A stretch of DNA of 64,000 nucleotides from Myxococcales bacterium (GTDB lineage: Bacteria; Myxococcota_A; Polyangia; Haliangiales; Haliangiaceae): positions 221,001-285,000 of the forward strand of contig JADJUF010000014.1 in assembly GCA_016717005.1 (NCBI GenBank), in the 5' to 3' direction. The position numbers were made by a program, and so were the translations under genes. The notes under the pieces were generated by a model, which did no database searches, had not been told where the DNA came from, and saw only the letters and a list, made by a program, of their open reading frames with translations. Positions 34,497 to 44,140 of the stretch are shown piece by piece; the first letter of the stretch is position 1, and each line of letters begins with the position of its first letter.

Positions 34497-35336
34497 GTGG
34501 TCCGCATCGCGCTCGCTTGCTCTGTGATCTTCGCCGCCGCGTGCGGCTCGTCGTCAGCCCCGGTCGCGGCGCCGGATCCCGGCGGCGGCGGGAGCGGGAC
34601 CGACTCCGGGCCGCTCGGCGCGGCCCCGCCCGAGGTGGTGGCCAACCCGGGCGAGCAGATGATCTACCGGATCAGCCTGCACGGCCTCGACGTGGCCGAG
34701 TTCACCGTGACCGTCGGCGCGATGGCGCAGCTCGACGGGCAGACCACCATCCCGGTCCAGACCCACGCGGTCAGCTCGCCGCTGCTCACGTTGTTCCACA
34801 AGGTCGACGACACCCTCGCGACCTGGATCGATCCCGCGACCGGCAAGCCGGTGGCGTTCCAGGCCAAGGAGATGGCCTCGGCCAAGAGCGACGCGGTCGA
34901 GGAGACCGACGTCCGCTACGCGCCCGGCAAGTTCCTGGTGAAGGTGCTGCGCGACGGCCAGCCGGTCGACGCCGAGCAGGTGGTCCTGCACGAGGTCTAC
35001 GACGTGCCGTCGATGCTGGTGTTCGTGCGCGGCTGGGACGCCGACATCGGCACCCGCACCACCGTCGACGTGATGCGCAGCCGCACGGCCTGGCGGGTCG
35101 ACTTCGTCATCGCCGCCCACGAGGGCGTCACCACCTCGATCGGCGACCTGCAGGCGGTCCGCTACGACGGCGAGGGCGTCCGGATCCTGCGCGACGGCAG
35201 CGTCGACCCGGCCTCGGATCGGCGCCGGTTCTCGATGTGGATCTCCGACGACGCCGACCGGGTGCCGGTGCGCCTGGTCGCGCACACCGACTACGGCGAC
35301 ATCCGCATGGAGCTGGTCGACTATCGCGCGGAGTAA
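34497..35336 (+). CDS. DUF3108-like lipoprotein
   Basis: A 279-residue secreted protein with a signal peptide ending FAAACGSS and a Gly/Asp/Pro linker. The body begins GEQMIYRISLHGLDVAEFTV, the opening pattern of DUF3108 proteins, and continues with paired strands ending DRVPVRLVAHTDYG. Members are periplasmic and of unknown role. The start is GTG 34497, with TACGCT 6 bases upstream; ATG 34481 is in another frame. It follows the Cys/His-rich gene by 70 bases. Confidence 0.8.
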   Translation: MVRIALACSVIFAAACGSSSAPVAAPDPGGGGSGTDSGPLGAAPPEVVANPGEQMIYRISLHGLDVAEFTVTVGAMAQLDGQTTIPVQTHAVSSPLLTLFHKVDDTLATWIDPATGKPVAFQAKEMASAKSDAVEETDVRYAPGKFLVKVLRDGQPVDAEQVVLHEVYDVPSMLVFVRGWDADIGTRTTVDVMRSRTAWRVDFVIAAHEGVTTSIGDLQAVRYDGEGVRILRDGSVDPASDRRRFSMWISDDADRVPVRLVAHTDYGDIRMELVDYRAE

Positions 35337-35397
35337 CGCCACGGCTGACCTGGGCCGAAAAGATGCGCGGGCGGCCCCGGCGTGGCACCACCCGACC

Positions 35398-37548
35398 ATG
35401 GGCCGCGCGCGCACCTCGTTCGCCACCTCGCTCGTCGTCGCCGCCGCCTGCGGCAGCCACGGCGCGACGCCGCCGCCGACGCCGACCGAGCCGCGGGCGC
35501 TCCACCCGGCCGCGGGCGGGGCCGCGACGACCGACGCGCCCGACGCGCCGGCCGCGCCCGCACCGCCGCCGCGCCTGGCGGCCGCGCCGCGCCTGGATCT
35601 CGATGCCAACCGCCCGCGCTGGCACGTCTACCAGCGCGGCCTGGTGATCCCGATCGCTGGCGAGGGCCTGCGCAAGTACGACCTCACGTACCGATCCCCG
35701 TGGAGCGCGGCCCGCGGCGCCGGCGACGACGCGTACCGGACCGCCCGCGGCAAGGCCGCGCTGACGTTCCCGTGGACCGAGCCCACCGCCGCCGGCGAGG
35801 TGATCGTCCGCGGCCGCGGGCTGACCAAGGCCCGGCTCGCGCTCGACGGCCGCCGCCTCACGCCGACCTCCGCCGCCGACACCGGCGCCGTGTTCGCGCT
35901 GCCCGCCGCCGGGCTCGGCCCCGGGGAGCACGTCGTCACCGTCGAGGGCAGCGGCGCCCGCTGGCACAGCCTCGAGATCGCGCCGGCCGACACGACGCCG
36001 TGCCCCGCGCCCGACACCTGGCGCCGGATCGCGCTCTACACCGAGCTGCCGCGCGGCGCGCACCTGGCGGGCGCGACGACCGACGCCGGGCCGATCCAGG
36101 TCACCGTCACCGACGAGGCCGGCGCGACCACCGAGGTCTACGCCGGCCCCGCCGCCGGCCTGGCGACGCCGGTCGCGCTGCCCGCGGCGCCCGATCGCGT
36201 GGTCCGGCTCGACCTCACCGCCGACGTCGGCTGCGCCCGCTGGGACGGCCTGGCGATCGGCGTGGTCGCGCCGCCCGCGCCGCCGGCGCCGCCGCCGCCC
36301 GTCGACAACGTCGTGCTGGTCGTCGTCGACACCCTGCGCGCCGATCGCCTGACCGCCTACGGCGCCACCCGGGTCGAGACCCCGCGCCTGACCGAGGCCG
36401 CCGAGCGCGGCGCGGTGTTCCTGCGCAACCAATCGATGGCGCCGTCGTCGCCCCCGTCCCACGCCACGATCCACACCGGCCAGATCCCGCGGGTCCACGG
36501 CATCGCCGGCGACGACGGCACGCTCGCCGCCGACGCGCCGTTCCTGGCGGCGATCCTGACCGCGGCCGGGTTCTCGACCCACTACGTCGGCAACAACGAC
36601 TTCGCGATGAGCCGGTTCAAGCAGGTCGGCCGCTGGGCCAGCTTCGAGACGCCGTACTACGCCCACGGCAAGGACTGCGCGCCGATCGTCGCCCAGGCGC
36701 TCGCCCACGCCACCGCCGCCCACGCCGCCGGCCGCCGGTTCTTCGTGTCGCTCTTGCCGATCGAGCCTCACGTCGCCTACCGCTTCCACGAGGGCGTGAC
36801 CGAGCGCTACTGGCCCGGGCCGTGGCCGCGCCCGTTCGCGAAGCGGGTGACCGGCGCCCACCTCGGGCGCATCAAGTCGATGCGGCTGACCGCCGACGAC
36901 TGGCAGCGCCTGCGCGCGCTCTACGACGGCGAGGTCACGCACTTCGATCAGTGCTTCGGCGCGCTCGAGGACGGCCTGCGCACCGCCGGCCTGCTCGAGC
37001 GCACCGCGGTCATCGTCGCGTCGGATCACGGCGAGGGCCAGGGCGAGCGCGGCGGCCGCGCCGGCCACGCCTACAGCCTCAACCGCGAGCTCGTGGCGAC
37101 GCCGCTGATCGTGATCGGCGGGGTCGCGCCCGGCCGGGTCGCCACGCCGACGTCGAACCTCGATCTGGCCCCGACCGTGCTCGCGCTCCTGGGCCTGCCG
37201 GCCGATCCGCGCATGCAGGGCCAGAGCCTGGTGCCGCTCACCGGCGGCGCCACCGCGCTGCCGACGATCGTCGCGAGCGAGTACGGCCGGAGCTACGCGC
37301 TGCGGGCCGGGCGCTGGCACCTCGTCGTCGACTACGACGGCACGCAGCACCTCTACGACGTCGCGGCCGACGCCGACGAGGACCACGACCGCGCCGCCGA
37401 CGCCCCGCTCGCGCTGCGCTACCTGCGCGACGCCGCGGGGCTGTACCTGGCCCACCGCGCCGCCTGGCACGCCGTCACCTGGGGCACGCTGGCGGCCCTG
37501 GCCCCGGGCAACCCGCTGGCCGCGGCCGCGCTACCATCGGCGCGATGA
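35398..37548 (+). CDS. Sulfatase-fold lipoprotein lacking the formylglycine cysteine
   Basis: A 716-residue secreted protein with a lipobox-like VVAAAC. Residues about 70-295 form an uncharacterised beta-rich domain. From about residue 300 it has the alkaline-phosphatase-superfamily sulfatase fold: NVVLVVVDTLRADRLTAYG, then SSPPSHATIHTG, and ASDHGEGQGERGG with metal ligands. The position normally Cys (or Ser) with C-x-P-S-R reads S-P-P-S-H, so canonical formylglycine formation at Cys is not possible; Ser-type or phosphoesterase chemistry is open. Its stop overlaps the next ATG. Confidence 0.84.
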   Translation: MGRARTSFATSLVVAAACGSHGATPPPTPTEPRALHPAAGGAATTDAPDAPAAPAPPPRLAAAPRLDLDANRPRWHVYQRGLVIPIAGEGLRKYDLTYRSPWSAARGAGDDAYRTARGKAALTFPWTEPTAAGEVIVRGRGLTKARLALDGRRLTPTSAADTGAVFALPAAGLGPGEHVVTVEGSGARWHSLEIAPADTTPCPAPDTWRRIALYTELPRGAHLAGATTDAGPIQVTVTDEAGATTEVYAGPAAGLATPVALPAAPDRVVRLDLTADVGCARWDGLAIGVVAPPAPPAPPPPVDNVVLVVVDTLRADRLTAYGATRVETPRLTEAAERGAVFLRNQSMAPSSPPSHATIHTGQIPRVHGIAGDDGTLAADAPFLAAILTAAGFSTHYVGNNDFAMSRFKQVGRWASFETPYYAHGKDCAPIVAQALAHATAAHAAGRRFFVSLLPIEPHVAYRFHEGVTERYWPGPWPRPFAKRVTGAHLGRIKSMRLTADDWQRLRALYDGEVTHFDQCFGALEDGLRTAGLLERTAVIVASDHGEGQGERGGRAGHAYSLNRELVATPLIVIGGVAPGRVATPTSNLDLAPTVLALLGLPADPRMQGQSLVPLTGGATALPTIVASEYGRSYALRAGRWHLVVDYDGTQHLYDVAADADEDHDRAADAPLALRYLRDAAGLYLAHRAAWHAVTWGTLAALAPGNPLAAAALPSAR

Positions 37549-38033
37549 CCGATCCGGCCGACGACGCGGCCGCGCGCAAGCGCGATCGCCGCCTGGCGCT
37601 GGCCCGCGCCTTCGCGGACAACGTCCCCCACAACCACGCGCTCGGCATCGTGATCGAGGCCATGGGCGATCGCACCGCGCGCTTCCGCCTGCCGTACCGG
37701 GCCGACCTCGTCGGCAACCCGGTGACCGGCGTCCTCCACGGCGGCGCGATCACCGCGCTGGTCGACGCGTGCAGCGGCGCGGCGGTGTTCGCGTCGCTGG
37801 CGCAGCTGCAGCCGATCGCCACGCTCGACCTGCGCATCGACTACCTGCGCCCGGCCGAGCCCGGGCGCGACGTCCTGGCCGAGGCCACCTGCCACCACAT
37901 GAGCAAGAACGTCGCGTTCGTGCGGGCGCTGGCGTTCCACGCCGAGGGCGAGACGCCGATCGCGACCGGCGCCGGCACCTTCATGATCGCGACCAAGCTC
38001 GGGACCGTGGCGCCGCGCGGCGGTGGCGCGTGA
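37545..38033 (+). CDS. Hotdog-fold thioesterase (PaaI-like)
   Basis: A 162-residue acyl-CoA thioesterase-like protein. It has the hotdog helix with VTGVLHGGAITALVDACSG, the PaaI/4HBT motif region, and LDLRIDYLRPAEPG on the next strand. It would hydrolyse a small or aromatic acyl-CoA in the cytoplasm. The ATG overlaps the sulfatase stop (ATGA) and TACCAT lies 7 bases upstream, so it may also be transcribed on its own. Its stop overlaps the GTG of a second, related thioesterase. Confidence 0.85.
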   Translation: MTDPADDAAARKRDRRLALARAFADNVPHNHALGIVIEAMGDRTARFRLPYRADLVGNPVTGVLHGGAITALVDACSGAAVFASLAQLQPIATLDLRIDYLRPAEPGRDVLAEATCHHMSKNVAFVRALAFHAEGETPIATGAGTFMIATKLGTVAPRGGGA

Positions 38034-38470
38034 CCACGCTGGCGTTCATCGAGGCCGCGCGCGCCGCCGGCGATCCCGCGCCGCTCCTGGCCGCGATCCC
38101 GTACGCGCAGTTCCTGGGCCTGACCGCGCGGCTCGACGGCGACGAGCTGATCACGACGATGCGCTACGCGCCGCACCTGATCGGCAACCCGGCGCTGCCG
38201 GCGCTGCACGGCGGCACCCTCGGGGCGCTGCTCGAGTCGGCGGCGGTGTTCTCGCTCCTGTGGGCGGCCGAGACCGCGCTCCTGCCCAAGACGATCACGA
38301 TCACCGTCGACTACCTGCGCTCGGCGGGCCCCCGCGACACCAGCGCCCGCGGCATCGTCACCCGCCTGGGCCGGCGCGTGGCCGCGGTCCGGGTCGAGGC
38401 CTGGCAGGACGATCGCGCGCAGCTGGTGGCGACCGCCACCGCGCACTTCCTGATCAAGCGCGAGGCGTGA
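38030..38470 (+). CDS. Second hotdog-fold thioesterase (PaaI-like)
   Basis: A 146-residue protein related to its upstream neighbour: LIGNPALPALHGGTLGALLESAAV matches the HGG-x-helix core and ITVDYLRSAGPRD the following strand. The two genes overlap by GTGA. Tandem paralogous thioesterases suggest either a hetero-oligomer or two related substrates. No ribosome binding site is needed if translation is coupled. Confidence 0.83.
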   Translation: MTTLAFIEAARAAGDPAPLLAAIPYAQFLGLTARLDGDELITTMRYAPHLIGNPALPALHGGTLGALLESAAVFSLLWAAETALLPKTITITVDYLRSAGPRDTSARGIVTRLGRRVAAVRVEAWQDDRAQLVATATAHFLIKREA

Positions 38471-38536
38471 CGGCCGCCGCGCGCGGGCGGCCGACCGACC
38501 CCCCGCGACGCGCCCCCGGGCACAACCCGCTGGAGC

Positions 38537-40252
38537 TCAGCCGACCTTGTGCTCGATCTCGGGCGCGGTCGCGAAGAACTTGTTGCGCGCGGGGTCGTTC
38601 CAGGGCTTGTAGTCGATCTCCCAGGGCACCACGCGCGCGGTGCCGGCCCCGACGTGGATCGTCGCCGCCATCGGCGTGACCGAGCGGTAGCTCGAGGTGT
38701 CGGGCAGATCGTCGTTGTCGGCGCCGCCGGCCGAGAACAGGTTGAGCAGCGTGATCGGGTTGCCGGGGTAGACCTCGCGGAAGCCCTCGTCGATCTTCTC
38801 GTGGCCGCGCACCAGCATCGTGCAGCCGAGCCGGCGCATGAACTTCTCGAACTGCAGCCGGCCGAACGGGAACCGCGCGTTCGCGGCCTGGAGATCGTCG
38901 GGGATGTAGTCGGTCGACGACGGGTCGCTCCAGAGCATCTGGAACCGCAGCTCGGGGTCGTTGAGCGACGCCAGATCCGAGAAGCGATCGTCGATCGCCT
39001 GATCGCGCGGGATGCCGGCGTGGACGAACATCGTGCGGTCGAAGAGCAGCACGTTGGGCAGCTCATCGAAGAAGTGCATGTAGGCCTCGAACATCTCGCC
39101 GGGCATGTGGCCGACGAGCGTGTTGATCGCCTCGGCCGGCTTGACCCCGCCGTAGATGCGGCCCTTGTACTCGATGTAGTACTCGTGGTTGCCGCGCAGC
39201 ATGTAGACGTGGTCGGGCGCGGCCAGGAACATCTGCATGACCGTGCGCAGGATCCCATTGTACGAGAACCGGCCGCGATCGATGTAGTCGCCGAGCAGGA
39301 CCAGCTTGGGGTTGGGCCGGGTCGGGTCCTTCTTCCAGGCGTCGACCTTGGCGAAGAAGTCGGCCTGCATCAGCGCGCCCTTGAGGCACGAGTAGCAGCC
39401 GTGGAGATCGCCGAGCACCGTCAGCTCGAACCGCTCGCCGTCGCCGACCGGGTGCACGTAGGTGTGGCCGTCGAGGAACGGCGCCTGCCCGGCCAGGTCC
39501 GCGACCGACTGGGCGTGGATCAGCTTGCCGGCGCCGGCGGCCCGCTGCTCGGCCAGCTTGGCGGTGACGTTGCGCATGAGCCGGAGGTCGGCGTCGGACT
39601 GGCGCCGCAGCGTCTCGGGATCGGCCGAGTAGTGCTGCTCGAACTTCTGGAAGAACGGGTGGTCCTCGAGCCGGGACGCGATCGCCAGCGGCAGATCGAT
39701 CTCGACCAGCGGCGCGAGCTCGGTCGGCTCGTCGTCGGTCTCCACCGAGGGCCGGGCCGGGGCGTGGACCCGCACCGGCGCGTGCAACAGCGCCTCGAGC
39801 TCGTCGCGGAACTTGGCCTCGGCCGGGTGGACGCTGCCGTCGGCGTAGATCAGGTCGTCGATCGTCGACAGCAGCTCGGCCCGGTTGGCGGGCTCGAACG
39901 TGTGGAAGATCTCGTAGCAGCGCAGCTTGAGCTTGGCGTAGACGAACTCTTCGGGCCGCTCGGCGTCGGCGACCGCCTCCTCGAACAGCGCCCGCACCTG
40001 GGCGTCGATCTGCTCGAACACCTCGTGGAAGTGCGCGACGAAGCGGTTCGTGACCTCGGTCCGCTCGGCGGCGGTCGCGGTCGGCATCGACGCCTTGGCG
40101 CGCGCCGCGACCAGCTGGCGGATGTAGATCTTGACGAACGTCTTCTCGGTCTGATCGAAGTCGCCGTCGATGTACCCGAACGCCGTCAGGTAGAAGATGA
40201 TGGCGTTCATCTGCTGCTCGGCGACGTCGGGATCGGTGCTGAACTGGAGCAT
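38537..40252 (-). CDS. PPP-family Ser/Thr protein phosphatase with N-terminal TerB-like region
   Basis: A 571-residue protein. Residues about 1-150 are helical with acidic turns (GYIDGDFDQTEKTF and IYADGSVHPAEAKFRDEL) that recall the paired metal-binding loops of TerB-like domains. From about residue 265 the PPP motifs appear in order: GDLHGC, GDYIDRG, RGNHE and HAGIP, plus a later VRGHEK histidine. It should remove phosphate from Ser/Thr, a likely counterpart to the kinases in this window. ATG 40252 follows directly after a GTG; no clear ribosome binding site is seen. It is soluble. Confidence 0.87.
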   Translation of the reverse strand: MLQFSTDPDVAEQQMNAIIFYLTAFGYIDGDFDQTEKTFVKIYIRQLVAARAKASMPTATAAERTEVTNRFVAHFHEVFEQIDAQVRALFEEAVADAERPEEFVYAKLKLRCYEIFHTFEPANRAELLSTIDDLIYADGSVHPAEAKFRDELEALLHAPVRVHAPARPSVETDDEPTELAPLVEIDLPLAIASRLEDHPFFQKFEQHYSADPETLRRQSDADLRLMRNVTAKLAEQRAAGAGKLIHAQSVADLAGQAPFLDGHTYVHPVGDGERFELTVLGDLHGCYSCLKGALMQADFFAKVDAWKKDPTRPNPKLVLLGDYIDRGRFSYNGILRTVMQMFLAAPDHVYMLRGNHEYYIEYKGRIYGGVKPAEAINTLVGHMPGEMFEAYMHFFDELPNVLLFDRTMFVHAGIPRDQAIDDRFSDLASLNDPELRFQMLWSDPSSTDYIPDDLQAANARFPFGRLQFEKFMRRLGCTMLVRGHEKIDEGFREVYPGNPITLLNLFSAGGADNDDLPDTSSYRSVTPMAATIHVGAGTARVVPWEIDYKPWNDPARNKFFATAPEIEHKVG

Positions 40253-40353
40253 CACTGGGTCCGCCCCGCGGAGCTTGCCGCTGCGGCTGGCGCGATGCAA
40301 CCCCCGGCGCCGGACCGCGCAGGCGCCCGCCGCCTGCGATATGCTCTGGGCCC

Positions 40354-42077
40354 GTGCCCCGCGCCCGATCCGCCGCCCCACCCCTCGCGGCCCTTGCCTT
40401 GCTCGCCGCCCCCGCCGCCGCCGACCCGCCCCGGCGGATCGAGGTCGGGGGGTTCCTCGGCCTCGACTACTTCGGCGACGACATCGAGCTCGGCAACTCC
40501 TGGGCGTCCGAGCAGGTGCCCGGCACCGCGATCCTCCTCGGCGGACGGGTCGGGTTCATCGCGTTGCCCGATCTGTTGCCGAGCTCCAGCTACGATCCCC
40601 AGCTCGGGGTCGAGGCCGAGGGCAAGCTGGCGCTGGCCTCGACCGGCGCGTCGGACGAGGGCGGCCGCGACAGCTACGCGGCCCCGGTGCTCGGCTGGCG
40701 CGTCCACGCGATCGCCCGGCTGCGCACCGGCCACCTGCTGGTCCCCCACCTCGTCGTCGGCTTCGGTGGCGAGAGCGTCCTGACCGGCTCGCCGTTCATG
40801 GCCGACGACACCGACGCCGCGTTCTACTGGGGCCCGGGCGTGTCGTGGCGCCTGACCGACCAGCTCGACGGCCGCGTCGATCTGCGCCACGGCCTGACCG
40901 CCGGCCGCGTCGATGACGTGGTCTCGACCTTCGAGATCCACTTCGGCGTGACGACCGGGTGGGACCTCGCGCCCGGCAAGGCCGGCCCCCGCCGCCCGCC
41001 GCCCGACACCGACGGCGACGGCATCCTCGACCCCGACGACGACTGCCCGACCGAGCCCGAGACGGTCAACGGCTTCCGCGACCGCGACGGCTGCCCCGAC
41101 GTGGCCGACCGCGACGGCGACGGCATCCTCGACCCCGACGATCAGTGCGTCGACGATCCAGAGAACATGAACGGGGTCGATGACGACGACGGCTGCCCCG
41201 AGATCGACGACGACGGCGACGGCCTGGTCGGGTCCCAGGACGCCTGCCCGCAGGCGGCCGAGGACTTCGATCGGTTCCAGGACGCCGACGGCTGCCCCGA
41301 TCTCGACAACGACGGCGACGGCAAGCCCGACGCCTCGGACGTGTGCCCGGACGAGCCCGAGACCTACAACGGCTTCGACGACGACGACGGCTGCCCCGAC
41401 GAGGTGCCCAAGGTCGTCAAGCAGTACACCGGCGTCATCGCCGGCATCACGTTCGACTTCGCGAAGGCGCGCATCCGGCCGACGTCGAAGAAGACGCTCA
41501 ACGCCGCCGCCAAGATCCTGCGCGAGTACGCCGCGATCCGGATCCGGGTCGAGGGCCACACCGACGACAAGGGGCGCGCGCGACCGCAACCTGGCCCTGT
41601 CGCAGAAGCGCGCCGACGCGGTGAAGTGGTACCTGGTCGATCAGGGCATCGCCGCCGATCGCATCGAGACGGTGGGCCACGGCCCCGACGTCCCGCGGGC
41701 GTCGAACAAGACCAACAAGGGCCGCGCCGAGAACCGCCGGATCGAGTTCCACATCCTGATCCAGGACCAGAGCGGGACGGTGACGTCGCCGACACCTGGG
41801 TCTCAGCCCAGCGCACCCGCACCGTCGACCCAGCCCTCGACCCAGCCGCCCGCGACCCAGCCCGCGACCCAGCCGCCCGCGACCCAGCCGGCCGCCCCGT
41901 CGACCCAGCCGGCAGCGGTGGCCGGCCGCCCCGTCGACCCAGCCGGCCGCCCCGTCGACCCAGCCGGCCGCCCCGTCGACCCAGCCGGCCGCCCCGTCGA
42001 CCCAGCCGGCCGCCCCGTCGACCCAGCCGGCCGCCCCGTCGACCCAGCCGGCCGCGCCCGCGACCGACCTGCCCTGA
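40354..42077 (+). CDS. OmpA-family outer-membrane protein with TSP3 repeats, frameshifted
   Basis: Signal peptide, then an N-terminal beta-barrel-like part to about residue 205, several calcium-binding thrombospondin type 3 repeats (DTDGDGILDPDD, DRDGDGILDPDD), then the OmpA peptidoglycan-binding domain. In that domain the frame shifts +1 at GGGG 41571-41574: EGHTDDKG continues as ARDRNLALSQKRADAVKW and NRRIEFHI only in the next frame. A second +1 shift at about 41911-41930 restores the PSTQPAA repeat and a stop at 42075-42077, 6 bases from the convergent gene. The start is GTG with TATGCT 8 bases upstream. Confidence 0.8.
41931..42056. repeat. Six tandem 21-base units encoding PSTQPAA
   Basis: Units beginning CCGTCGACCCAGCCGGCCGCC start at 41931, 41952, 41973, 41994, 42015 and 42036. 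An earlier related unit lies at 41897, 34 bases before the array; 34 is not a multiple of three, which is the sign of the second frameshift in the OmpA-family gene. The encoded Pro/Thr/Gln tail is the C-terminal low-complexity end of that protein. Confidence 0.85.
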
Positions 42078-42083
42078 CCCGGG

Positions 42084-42653
42084 TCAGCGGCGACGCGCCC
42101 GCGGATCAGGCAGCAGCGCCAGCACCCAGGCGGCGTACTCGCGCGCGGCCCACCGCAGCGCGCGCCCGGGATCGCTGGCCTCGAGCCCCGCCGCCGGGTA
42201 CGCCGCGCGCACGTCGAAGCCATGCGCACGGAACAGCCGCGTCGCGCGCCGGGTGTGGAACCGCTGGGTCGCCAGCCAGATCGTGCGGACCTCGGGCGCC
42301 AGCGCGCGGACCAGCCGGGCGTTGTCGGCGGTGGAGCGCGCGCGACCCTCGATCGCGATCGCAGCGGCGTCGACCTTGGCCCCGCGCAGCGCGCTCGCCA
42401 TCGCGTCGGCCTCGGCCCGGGCGCCGCCGCGGGTCGCGCCGCCGGTGACCACGATCAGCCCGGCGGCGCCGCCGCGCCACAGCGTCAGGGCCACCGCCAG
42501 GCGCTCGGCCAGGACCGCGCTCGGGCGCTGATCGGGCGTGAGCGGCGCGCCGAGGACGACGATCGCGTCGCGGCGCTCGAACGGGCCGGCGCCGATCGCC
42601 TCGCCCAGCGCCAGCGGCCGGGTCAGCGCCTGCGCCAGCGCCCGCCGGATCAC
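42084..42653 (-). CDS. YdcF/DUF218 family protein
   Basis: A 189-residue protein with the DUF218 pattern: DAIVVLGAPLTPDQRPS at the first strand, LIVVTGGATRGGARAEADAM, IEGRARSTADNARLV and TIWLATQRFHTRRA. In E. coli this family includes YdcF, SanA and ElyC, tied to envelope processes; the enzymatic activity is unclear. No membrane helix is visible, unlike SanA. The GTG start overlaps the stop of the peptidase gene. It is the last gene of a three-gene operon and convergent with the OmpA-family gene. Confidence 0.85.
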   Translation of the reverse strand: MIRRALAQALTRPLALGEAIGAGPFERRDAIVVLGAPLTPDQRPSAVLAERLAVALTLWRGGAAGLIVVTGGATRGGARAEADAMASALRGAKVDAAAIAIEGRARSTADNARLVRALAPEVRTIWLATQRFHTRRATRLFRAHGFDVRAAYPAAGLEASDPGRALRWAAREYAAWVLALLPDPRARRR

Positions 42654-44140
42654 GGCGCCGGGGTCGGCGGCGGCGCCGGCACCAGCGCCGGGTCGACGTC
42701 GGCGAGCACGTAGGCCAGGACCGCGATCGCGGCGACGCCGTCGGCGAGCGCCTGCGGATCGACCTTGTCGAGCGTGTCGGCCCAGGTGTGGTGGATGTCG
42801 AAGTAGGTGCGGCCGTCGACCGCCAGGCCCAGGCCGAGCACGCCGGCGTCGACCAGCGGCGACACGTCGGCCTCGGCCCCGTCGTCCTCGACCGCGGTCG
42901 CGCCGAGCGGCGCCAGCAGGCCGACCGCCTCGGCCAGCCGGGCCCGCAGCGCCAGATCGTCGTGGGCGTCGACGCGGAAGCCGCGCGGCGCGAACCCGCC
43001 GCTGTCGCTCTCGAGCGCGGCGACGTGGTGATCGGCGGCGTGGGCCTGGGCGTAGCCGCGGCCGCCGCGCAGGCCGTTCTCCTCGTTGGTGAACAGCACC
43101 ACGCGCACGGTCCGGCGCGGCGTCAGGCCCAGCGCGCGCAGCGTGGTCAGCGCCTGCATGACGTGCACGACCCCCGCGCCGTCGTCGTGGGCGCCCTGCC
43201 CGACGTCCCACGAGTCGAGGTGGGCGCCGATCAGCACGATCTCGTCGGGGCGCTCGCGCCCGCGCAGCTCGCCGATCACGTTGGCCGAGGGCGCGTCGGG
43301 GAGGAGCTGGGCGCCCATCGTCAACGTCACCCGCACCGGCCCGGTCGCGGCGAGCCGGGCGATCAGATCGGCGTCCTCGGTGGTGACCGCCGCCGCCGGG
43401 ATCCGCGCGACACCGTCGGCGTAGCGCATCGCGCCGGTGTGGGGGCTGCGCAGGCTGTGCGCCGTCACGCTCCGCATCAACACCGCGACCGCGCCCAGCC
43501 GGGCGGCCGCGCTGGCGCCGGCGCCCCGGAACGGCACGACGTCGCCGTAGCCGGAGCCGGTGGCCGCGGTCCAGGTCGGCATCGCGACGTCGTACAGGAC
43601 GATCGCGCCCTTCACCTCGGCGGCGCGGGCGCCCAGCTCGTCCCAACCATGCACGACCACCACCGGCGCGGAGATCCCGCCGCGCGGGGTCCCGACCGAT
43701 CCGCCCAGGCCCAGCACCACCAGATCGCGCGCGATCGGCGCGACGATCCGCGCGGCCTCGGCGCCGCGCCGCCAGTTCGGGACCATCACCGGCTCGGTCG
43801 TCGCGGTGTGGCCGTCGGCGCGCAGCGCGTCGGCCGCCCACGCGATCGCCTGGTCGAGCGCCTTCGAGCCCGCCAGCCGGTGACCGATCCGATCGGTCAG
43901 GTGCGCGAGCTTGGCGTAGGCGCCGCGATCCGCCCGGGCGTGCGCGATGATCTGCTCGGCCACCGCGCGGTAGGCGTCGGCGATCGGCGTCGGCGCGGGC
44001 GTCGGCGCGGGCGTCGGCGCCGGCGCGGGCGCGACCACCGGCGCAGCGTCGGGCGCGACCGATGGCGCGACCACCGGCGCCACGTGCGGACCGCCGCACG
44101 CCACCAGCCCGAGCAGCGCGATCCACCGCCGCGCGCTCAC
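42650..44140 (-). CDS. M28 family metallopeptidase, carboxypeptidase Q-like lipoprotein
   Basis: A 496-residue secreted peptidase. The signal peptide ends LLGLVACGG with a lipobox, followed by an AP-rich linker. A PA-type insert lies between about 150 and 290. The zinc site is AHLDSWDVGQGAHDDGAG (first His, bridging Asp), the general base is in TNEENG, and later ligands lie at ESDSGG and IHHTWADT. Relatives cleave dipeptides or remove N-terminal residues. The GTG start overlaps the upstream membrane-protein stop; the stop overlaps the YdcF gene start. Confidence 0.88.
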   Translation of the reverse strand: MSARRWIALLGLVACGGPHVAPVVAPSVAPDAAPVVAPAPAPTPAPTPAPTPIADAYRAVAEQIIAHARADRGAYAKLAHLTDRIGHRLAGSKALDQAIAWAADALRADGHTATTEPVMVPNWRRGAEAARIVAPIARDLVVLGLGGSVGTPRGGISAPVVVVHGWDELGARAAEVKGAIVLYDVAMPTWTAATGSGYGDVVPFRGAGASAAARLGAVAVLMRSVTAHSLRSPHTGAMRYADGVARIPAAAVTTEDADLIARLAATGPVRVTLTMGAQLLPDAPSANVIGELRGRERPDEIVLIGAHLDSWDVGQGAHDDGAGVVHVMQALTTLRALGLTPRRTVRVVLFTNEENGLRGGRGYAQAHAADHHVAALESDSGGFAPRGFRVDAHDDLALRARLAEAVGLLAPLGATAVEDDGAEADVSPLVDAGVLGLGLAVDGRTYFDIHHTWADTLDKVDPQALADGVAAIAVLAYVLADVDPALVPAPPPTPAP

